Shown one piece after another: positions 7,179 through 11,435 of a stretch of 11,435 nucleotides of DNA (within the stretch, counting starts at the first letter, position 1; the number at the start of each line of letters is the position of its first letter). The stretch lies in assembly GCA_916720335.1 (NCBI GenBank), contig CAKAQU010000050.1, positions 1 through 11,435 of the forward strand, given 5' to 3'. The notes beneath the pieces are model-generated. The model searched no databases. It was not told the DNA's origin and worked only from the letters and a program-made list of their open reading frames with translations. The position numbers and the translations under genes were made by a program. The stretch comes from an uncultured Moraxella sp. Its GTDB lineage: Bacteria > Pseudomonadota > Gammaproteobacteria > Pseudomonadales > Moraxellaceae.

Positions 7179-7865
7179 ATGGCAAATTTTAAAACCCATT
7201 TTAGTGTTGCTGCTGTTGCTAGCGTGGCAGTATCTGGTTTGGGATTTTTTGCAAAATTATATGGTGTAGGTACGGCAGTTTTTGCAGTGATGGTGGGAAC
7301 AATTGGCGGATTATTACCCGATATTGATTTGCGCAGTTCTCGCCCAGCTAAAAAAGGTTTCTATTTTGCATCGTTATTTTTAGCAACATTTTTTTCGGTC
7401 CTTTACGCATCAAATGATAAGACCCAAGAGGGAGCAATGTATGCCATGTTGCTTTGGGTGTTTGTATTTGGGATATTTCGTTTTGGAATATTTGAACTAT
7501 TTAGTCGCATTACTGTACATCGAGGCATGGTACATTCTGTGCCATACATGGCAGTTTTTGGGCTGATTTTGGTGTACGTTGTCCATTATGGTTTATCTTT
7601 ATCAGCTTATACTAGTTGGATTTTAGGACTATTTTTATTTTTTGGTAGTTTGGTACATTTAATCTTAGATGAAATGTATAGCGTTAATATTTGGAATTTT
7701 AAACTTAAAAAATCAGCAGGAACAGCGTTTAAATTTTTTGAAAGCGATAAACCGATTCAATATGCCATACTTTATACATTGCTTGGGCTGTTATGGATTT
7801 TTGCTCCCAGTTTTTATGATACTTGGTCAATATTAAAACAAACTACAATCGGTTTTATCAATTAA
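7179..7865 (+). CDS. YdjM-like membrane-bound metal-dependent hydrolase family protein
   Basis: A 228-residue inner-membrane protein of the YdjM/DUF457 family (annotated as membrane-bound metal-dependent hydrolases; no substrate is established). Family metal-ligand candidates are visible in order: H7 in FKTHFS, GGLLPDID (D48, D50), the HRGMVHS signature (H114, H119) and VHLILDEM (H160, D164). About five hydrophobic stretches separate them (roughly 9-47, 62-76, 87-103, 122-160, 194-210). The ATG at 7179 lacks a clear Shine-Dalgarno site. A TATAAT at 7130-7135 could be its -10, but no good -35 stands at the right distance. It follows the tRNA terminator and precedes lpxC by 94 bp, with lpxC seeming to have its own promoter. 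E. coli ydjM is SOS-regulated; no LexA-type box was recognised here. Confidence 0.8.
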   Translation: MANFKTHFSVAAVASVAVSGLGFFAKLYGVGTAVFAVMVGTIGGLLPDIDLRSSRPAKKGFYFASLFLATFFSVLYASNDKTQEGAMYAMLLWVFVFGIFRFGIFELFSRITVHRGMVHSVPYMAVFGLILVYVVHYGLSLSAYTSWILGLFLFFGSLVHLILDEMYSVNIWNFKLKKSAGTAFKFFESDKPIQYAILYTLLGLLWIFAPSFYDTWSILKQTTIGFIN

Positions 7866-7895
7866 AAAATGAAAATAATTTTATTTTACTTTGTG

Positions 7896-7924
7896 ATGAC
7901 AAAATTTTATCAAAATGCTAAAAT
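7896..7924 (+). promoter_or_regulatory. Candidate sigma-70 promoter of lpxC
   Basis: ATGACA (7896-7901), 17 bp, TAAAAT (7919-7924): 5 of 6 matches in each hexamer with ideal spacing. The predicted start is near 7931, giving a leader of about 29 nt that includes the ribosome binding site. Confidence 0.6.
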
Positions 7925-7950
7925 AAAAATAACATATTTTGTAACAAATT

Positions 7951-7956
7951 GAGGAA
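7951..7956 (+). promoter_or_regulatory. Ribosome binding site that fixes the TTG start of lpxC
   Basis: GAGGAA stands 3 bases before the TTG at 7960, with 5 bases between GAGG and TTG. The next in-frame ATG is about 54 codons inside the conserved protein, so this site and the TTG must define the start. Confidence 0.85.
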
Positions 7957-7959
7957 CCA

Positions 7960-8880
7960 TTGAAGATTTATCCTTGTTATCAGCGCACACTTGCCAAAAA
8001 AATCACGGCAACAGGCATTGGGCTGCATAGTGGTAAAAAAGTTACTTTAACTTTAGCGCCTGCACCCTTGGGAACGGGCGTGGTTTTTGTGCGCACGGAT
8101 TTAAATAACGCTCGTATTCCAATGTCGGCGGAACTGGTGCAAGATACTTTGATGTCGTCTAACTTAGTGGCAGGTGAGGCTAAAGTTGGCACGGTTGAAC
8201 ATTTATTGTCAGCAGTGGCAGCGTTTGGTATTGATAATTTATATATTGAAGTGGATGCACCAGAGATTCCTATTATGGATGGTTCAGCAGCGCCTTTTTT
8301 ATTTTTGTTGGATGAGGCTGGAATTGCAATTCAGGATAAATTAAAAGAATTTATCTGTATTCAAAAACCAATCCGCGTATCCGATGGTGATAAATGGGCA
8401 GAATTAAGCCCTTATGAACATGGCTTTTTGATGGATTTTGAGATTGATTTTAACCACGATGCTATTAAGGCTACCGACCAAAAAACCACATTAGACTTTA
8501 ATACTGCCAATTTTGCTCGCGAAGTTGGTCAGGCTCGTACCTTTGGGTTTTTAAAGGATCTAGAAGAATTACATAAGCACAATCTAGCATTAGGCGGCAG
8601 TTTGGATAATGCAGTAGTACTTGACGAACATTCGGTTGTAAATGAAGGTGGTCTGCGTTACCACAATGAGTTTGTACGTCATAAAATGCTAGATGCAGTG
8701 GGCGATTTATACGTTATTGGCAAGGCGATTTTAGGTAAATTCTCAGCATATAAATCAGGTCATGCGCTTAATAATGCATTAATTCGCAAAGTACTTGCTG
8801 ACCAAGACAACTATAAAATTGTAACATTTTATGACAAAGAATCTTGTCCAATTGTCTATAATTTGGGCAAAAATTCCTAA
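7960..8880 (+). CDS. lpxC: UDP-3-O-acyl-N-acetylglucosamine deacetylase LpxC
   Basis: LpxC is the zinc-dependent deacetylase that commits UDP-acyl-GlcNAc to lipid A synthesis, in the cytoplasm. The 306-residue product matches E. coli LpxC (305) in length. Seen: the N-terminal QRTLAKKITATGIGLHSGKK motif; GTVEHLLSA with E80 (catalytic base) and zinc ligand H81; DAPEIPIMDGSAAPF; RHKMLDAVGDL with zinc ligands H241 and D245; and SGHALNNALI with catalytic H268. Translation starts at TTG, supported by GAGGAA just upstream and by homology beginning within the first ten residues; a rare start could hold down the yield of a dose-sensitive enzyme. lpxC often follows ftsZ, but here it follows the ydjM-like gene with its own candidate promoter. 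A terminator lies 90 bp downstream. Confidence 0.97.
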   Translation: MKIYPCYQRTLAKKITATGIGLHSGKKVTLTLAPAPLGTGVVFVRTDLNNARIPMSAELVQDTLMSSNLVAGEAKVGTVEHLLSAVAAFGIDNLYIEVDAPEIPIMDGSAAPFLFLLDEAGIAIQDKLKEFICIQKPIRVSDGDKWAELSPYEHGFLMDFEIDFNHDAIKATDQKTTLDFNTANFAREVGQARTFGFLKDLEELHKHNLALGGSLDNAVVLDEHSVVNEGGLRYHNEFVRHKMLDAVGDLYVIGKAILGKFSAYKSGHALNNALIRKVLADQDNYKIVTFYDKESCPIVYNLGKNS

Positions 8881-8970
8881 TTATCAGTGAGTTATGTTTG
8901 TTTTAGTGCAATATTTGCGTGATAAATGGGTAATAAACTACCAATTCAATGTTTTTCGTAGCAACATAAT

Positions 8971-9005
8971 AAAAGCCAATCTCATTTGTTGATTGGCTTT
9001 TGTGT
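8971..9005 (+). terminator. Rho-independent terminator of lpxC
   Basis: AAAAGCCAATC (8971-8981), loop of 9, GATTGGCTTTT (8991-9001): a perfect 11-bp stem with a T-rich tail (TTTTGTGTT). On the minus strand the stem ends in GGCTTTTATT, a weaker tail. Confidence 0.87.
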
Positions 9006-9171
9006 TATGGGCTTTATTAGAATTTATGATAAATAGATGACTAAAATAATTTATTATAGCAATATTTATTAACATAAATTTACATAATAATCAATTCAAC
9101 CATCTTTTTTTAAAAACAACTTTTGTAAATAACACGTGTACTAAAAAACCATAAGTTATATTTAGTTACAG

Positions 9172-9200
9172 ATGACATTGCCTACTGACTGTGCTATAGT
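9172..9200 (+). promoter_or_regulatory. Rightward promoter antisense to the dciA-like gene
   Basis: ATGACA (9172-9177), 17 bp, TATAGT (9195-9200): 5 of 6 matches in each hexamer, ideal spacing. The predicted start is near 9207, 15 bp from the 3' end of the convergent dciA-like gene. No + strand gene follows for 700 bp. Its activity is inferred from sequence only. Confidence 0.5.
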
Positions 9201-9221
9201 AACCATGTGTTACGCCATCTA

Positions 9222-9632
9222 TCAGTTTAATCTAAGGTTTTTATTTAAAATCCTTGGATTGCTTAGGATGACTTCCATATCAGTAATCTGACAAAAGCGC
9301 TTAGATGTTTGTAAGGCTGCTAGACATGCCAGTTTTACGTTGCGCAAATGATTAACAGCGGTAAAGGTTGGTAGGGTGAGTGTTATTTTGTTTGTGGTGA
9401 TGTTTGTAACCCGGCAAGATAAAGCCATTTGCGGGCCAATGATAGGGATAAGTAGAGGTTGTGCCTCCTTGCTAAGTTGTTGATAATAATTAAATTGTTC
9501 TAATAATGTTTTTGGTAAACAAAAACCAGCTGCAGATAGCTTTTCAGTGGTATCAGCAAGATGATTGGGGCGTTTGATTTTGGGTTGTAAAACCTTTTGA
9601 GTGTTGTCTGGATCGATTATTGGGCTTTTCAT
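9222..9632 (-). CDS. dciA: DciA-like (DUF721) protein, probable replicative helicase loader
   Basis: DciA helps load the replicative helicase DnaB in bacteria that lack a DnaC-type loader. This 136-residue product has the DUF721 pattern: a basic N-terminal stretch, a helix (LLEQFNYYQQLSKEAQPLL), then IIGPQMALSCRVTNITTNKITLTLPT, and a NHLRNVKLACLAAL helix where the family has an 'L-hydrophobic-residue-LR' segment, ending in a short strand. The match is divergent and by eye. Context supports it: in Pseudomonas the dciA gene (PA4405) sits next to lpxC and near secA, and here it is next to lpxC but on the opposite strand. The ATG at 9632 is preferred to a TTG one codon upstream because AAGGAA stands at the right distance. 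No separate terminator is seen; a hairpin overlaps the last codons. Alternative: an unrelated small protein. Confidence 0.68.
   Translation of the reverse strand: MKSPIIDPDNTQKVLQPKIKRPNHLADTTEKLSAAGFCLPKTLLEQFNYYQQLSKEAQPLLIPIIGPQMALSCRVTNITTNKITLTLPTFTAVNHLRNVKLACLAALQTSKRFCQITDMEVILSNPRILNKNLRLN
9229..9260 (+). other. 14-position hairpin over the 3' end of the dciA-like gene
   Basis: The + strand arms AATCTAAGGTTTTT and AAAATCCTTGGATT fold around ATTT with 13 of 14 pairs (one T-G wobble, one T-T mismatch). The minus-strand RNA would have two mismatches (C-A, A-A), so the fold is better in a rightward transcript. No T-run follows on either strand. Confidence 0.45.
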
Positions 9633-9676
9633 CAAAAATTCCTTATTATTATGTTCTATTAGAAGGTAAAATGGGG

Positions 9677-9707
9677 TTGATTTGTAAAGAATATATTTTC
9701 AAATCAA
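9677..9707. repeat. Inverted repeat TTGATTTG...CAAATCAA upstream of the dciA-like gene
   Basis: The 8-bp arms at 9677-9684 and 9700-9707 are perfect and flank a 15-bp AT-rich centre containing TATATT on the minus strand. A further direct copy of CAAATCAA lies at 9857-9864. It could be an operator for either divergent gene; no regulator is recognised. Confidence 0.4.
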
Positions 9708-9731
9708 AATAATGTATGAATTGCATCCTAG

Positions 9732-9781
9732 ATTTGTATGGAGACAAATGTAGTGGAAGTGTTAAAAATTTGACACAAATT
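9732..9781. repeat. Two further ATTTG/CAAAT inverted repeats in the divergent spacer
   Basis: ATTTGT (9732-9737) with ACAAAT (9744-9749), and AATTTG (9767-9772) with CAAATT (9776-9781). The second overlaps a consensus-like TTGACA (9770-9775) that has no matching -10 downstream. The rest of the 297-bp spacer (9633-9929) shows nothing coding. Confidence 0.3.
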
Positions 9782-9929
9782 ACTTGGCTAGTTTAGCACA
9801 CATTGAACACAATTGGATTGTTCCTTGCATGGATTTTGTGTGTAAACTAAAATCAACAAATCAAACATCATTAGCCTATCAGTTATCATAACTTGAATGG
9901 CTTGTAGGTTAATGATGCGAGGCTTTTTT

Positions 9930-10712
9930 ATGAAAAAAATATTTTGGCTAGCATCAGCTTTAGGTATCAGTGTAACTGCAGCGCACGCTCAAACTGGTTC
10001 AATCAAAATTGAATCTGCATCAGGCAGAACTATTTATATTACCAATGCCCCAAAAGATGACACCAAAGTGATGAGTGGTAGTCAGCTTGATGCCGAAATT
10101 GATGACTTGATGGCATCTAATAATAGTCGTAGCAGTTTTAGTGGTGTATCAAGTGGCACCAGTGAGTATGAATTTTTAACTGCTACTTATGGCAATGCTA
10201 ATTCAAATTACTCACAAAGTAATTACTCTCAAACCTATCAAGCCTATCAAAGTTACAGTCAAAATAATTCTATGGTTGGTGCGCTAAATGGTGAATCTGC
10301 CCCAGCCATCGCTGCTCGTGCCGCCAGCCGCGCTGCTCACGGCAGAAGCACTAAACGTTGTGCATTATACGTTCGTAAGGCTTTGCAATCCGCAGGTTAT
10401 AAATTTACACCTCAGCCATCTGCTTATCAATACGCTCATGGTACTTTAGCGGGAGCGGGTTTTACACGTATCAGTAGTGATAACTATATGCCACAAATTG
10501 GTGATGTTGTGGTATTTAATCGCACCTCAAAAAACCCGCATGGTCATATTCAAATTTATGATGGTACTCAATGGGTTTCAGATTTTCGTCAAGGCGTGGG
10601 CAAATTCAGTCCATACGCTCAGCATAATGGCTATAGTGTTTGGCGTGATTTGCGTTATACGAATGCATCAAGTAGTAGTCGTGGCACATATCTTGCAATG
10701 AATGAGCAGTAG
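9930..10712 (+). CDS. Secreted CHAP/NlpC-like cysteine hydrolase family protein
   Basis: Predicted exported protein of 260 residues. It starts at ATG 9930, chosen over the upstream ATG at 9897 because GAGG lies 7 bases before it and a clean Sec signal peptide begins there (MKKIFWLASALGISVTAAHA, cleavage after A20). Residues about 21-80 have no recognised domain; about 85-115 is a low-complexity Ser/Tyr/Asn/Gln segment with SNYSQ and QSYSQ repeats, probably a linker; about 120-140 is Ala/Arg-rich. The C-terminal 120 residues look like a papain-fold peptidoglycan hydrolase or amidase: C144 in STKRCALYVRKAL as nucleophile, PQIGDVVVFNRT, HGHIQIYDG with H204/H206 as catalytic histidine candidates, and WVSDF (D218) as possible third residue. 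The family call is by motif only. A terminator follows. It may be involved in cell-wall turnover; the substrate is unknown. Confidence 0.72.
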   Translation: MKKIFWLASALGISVTAAHAQTGSIKIESASGRTIYITNAPKDDTKVMSGSQLDAEIDDLMASNNSRSSFSGVSSGTSEYEFLTATYGNANSNYSQSNYSQTYQAYQSYSQNNSMVGALNGESAPAIAARAASRAAHGRSTKRCALYVRKALQSAGYKFTPQPSAYQYAHGTLAGAGFTRISSDNYMPQIGDVVVFNRTSKNPHGHIQIYDGTQWVSDFRQGVGKFSPYAQHNGYSVWRDLRYTNASSSSRGTYLAMNEQ

Positions 10713-10727
10713 CTTAATTTTTTCAAT

Positions 10728-10756
10728 AGAGGTGAATTAATCACCTCTTTTTTATT
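10728..10756 (+). terminator. Rho-independent terminator after the CHAP-like gene
   Basis: AGAGGTGA (10728-10735), loop ATTAA, TCACCTCT (10741-10748), then TTTTTTATT: an 8-bp perfect stem with a good U tract, 15 bases after the stop codon. Confidence 0.88.
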
Positions 10757-10790
10757 GGGCAAAAGCGGATTTGATTGTTAAGGGAAATTT

Positions 10791-11357
10791 ATGAAAAAGC
10801 GCGCATTGATAGTTTTGTTGGCAAGTGTGGCCATGTTTGGTTGCAAGGAAAATGCTTCTGAAAACCAAAAAATTACTCAATCTGCACCAGATTTACAGTC
10901 TAATCATACAGCCACTCAATCAGAAACCATAACAAGCCACCAGCAAACCAATCACACAAATGATCGTCAAAATAAAATTAATTTAGTCACCAATGCCATC
11001 ATCAAAGGTGAAATTACGCCTTTTGCCAGTGCTGCTTTACAAGAAAACATTGCTCAAGCTAGTAAAATCGCAGAAGACATTGATGAGCTTGGTTGCGATT
11101 TTCAAGAACGAGTTTATGTTGGCGATGACTCGCAAGATGGCGTTCGAATTGCTGAGAATGTGAAAGTTAATTTTATTAATGATTATACAGTACAGGCAAC
11201 TTACGACCAAAGATTTCAGGATATGAACGATATTCCTGTTCAAAAAATCACTGTAGATGTTGAACTTAGCTGTGTTTCAAATGGCTGTTATATTGAAGAC
11301 ATGAATAATATTAAAAAAGATGCTCAGACAATTATTAATACCCACGACTGTCCATAA
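10791..11357 (+). CDS. Putative lipoprotein of unknown function
   Basis: A 188-residue protein of no recognised family. The start ATG 10791 has AAGGGAA just upstream. The N-terminus is a type II signal peptide: KKR, a hydrophobic core (ALIVLLASVAMF), then GC with lipid-anchor candidate Cys18; the -3 residue is Met rather than the usual Leu, so the lipobox (MFGC) is slightly atypical. Residues about 19-60 are a Gln/Ser/Thr/His/Asn-rich tether. The folded part (about 63-188) has four cysteines (in ELGCDFQ, ELSCVSNGC and HDCP), which could form two disulfides in the periplasm. The sequence between them alternates polar and hydrophobic residues (VKVNFINDYTVQATYD, KITVDVELSC), suggesting beta strands. 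It is separated from the CHAP-like gene by a terminator, with no clear promoter of its own, so read-through or an unseen promoter is needed. Confidence 0.72.
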   Translation: MKKRALIVLLASVAMFGCKENASENQKITQSAPDLQSNHTATQSETITSHQQTNHTNDRQNKINLVTNAIIKGEITPFASAALQENIAQASKIAEDIDELGCDFQERVYVGDDSQDGVRIAENVKVNFINDYTVQATYDQRFQDMNDIPVQKITVDVELSCVSNGCYIEDMNNIKKDAQTIINTHDCP

Positions 11358-11435
11358 GCTAGCCAAAGATAGGTATTAAAATTTTAATAACAACAACCAT
11401 CCATTTTCTAAAGTCTATCCAAATAAACCGGTTAC

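Larger units (their letters stand above)
8881..9221. other. Gene-free AT-rich interval between lpxC and the dciA-like gene
   Basis: This 341-bp stretch holds the lpxC terminator at 8971-9006 and a good rightward promoter at 9172-9200. Nothing coding is seen. The middle part (about 9010-9170) is very AT-rich, and I see no long repeat or RNA structure in it. Confidence 0.6.

Noticed and set aside
7980..8192. 70-codon - strand open frame
   Set aside because: Antisense to conserved lpxC, with no ribosome binding site or family match.
9229..9260. Terminator for the dciA-like gene
   Set aside because: The hairpin overlaps the coding end and has no T-run on the minus strand, where its stem also has two mismatches.
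9770..9798. Promoter of the CHAP-like gene starting at TTGACA
   Set aside because: No -10 resembling TATAAT lies 16-18 bp downstream.
10477..10701. 74-codon + strand frame within the CHAP-like gene
   Set aside because: Out of frame inside a gene with intact catalytic-like motifs; no start signal.
11374..11389. Perfect 16-bp palindrome TATTAAAATTTTAATA near the right edge
   Set aside because: It contains only A and T in AT-rich DNA and has no GC core or adjacent T-run; chance is a sufficient explanation.

Overview
The window looks like a chromosomal segment of a gammaproteobacterium of the family Moraxellaceae (Moraxella/Psychrobacter/Acinetobacter side). The basis is AT-rich DNA and recognisable housekeeping genes: UvrC, LpxC, a UbiM-type quinone hydroxylase that resembles Neisseria/Moraxella proteins from memory, and a DciA-like gene beside lpxC as in Pseudomonas. 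The genus cannot be fixed without a search.

Layout. Bases 1-63 are the 3' end of a 5S rRNA gene and its terminator, so a ribosomal RNA operon lies to the left. uvrC (+, 240-2078) follows and ends tail to tail with a Na+/phosphate cotransporter-family gene (-, 2075-3661); their stop codons share four bases. The transporter has a near-consensus promoter in a 227-bp spacer that also carries three AGCTTT repeats at a 13-bp period. A minus-strand operon follows: apbE (flavin transferase lipoprotein), an unrecognised 158-residue protein, and ubiM (ubiquinone hydroxylase), closed by a strong hairpin terminator at 3856-3883. Facing away from it is a consensus stable-RNA promoter driving tRNA-Ala(GGC) and tRNA-Glu(UUC), with a terminator at 7075-7109. 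Next come a YdjM-like membrane protein and lpxC (lipid A synthesis, TTG start), both on +. A DciA/DUF721-like gene lies on -. Last, on +, are a secreted cysteine-hydrolase-like (CHAP/NlpC-type) protein and a small lipoprotein of unknown function.

How they fit together. ApbE attaches FMN covalently to flavoproteins such as Na+-NQR subunits, and UbiM hydroxylates the ubiquinone ring, so that operon has a respiratory theme and the 158-residue protein may belong to it. lpxC and the DciA-like gene keep a neighbourhood known from Pseudomonas. The last two genes are both predicted to be exported, so that end has an envelope theme.

Most of the window is ordinary core genome; I see no mobile element, CRISPR array, toxin-antitoxin pair or defence island. 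The points most worth a second look are the unknown operon member between apbE and ubiM, a good + strand promoter pointing antisense into the dciA-like gene with a hairpin just downstream, the repeat-bearing transporter promoter, the CAAATCAA repeats between the divergent dciA-like and CHAP-like genes, and the two exported proteins at the right end.
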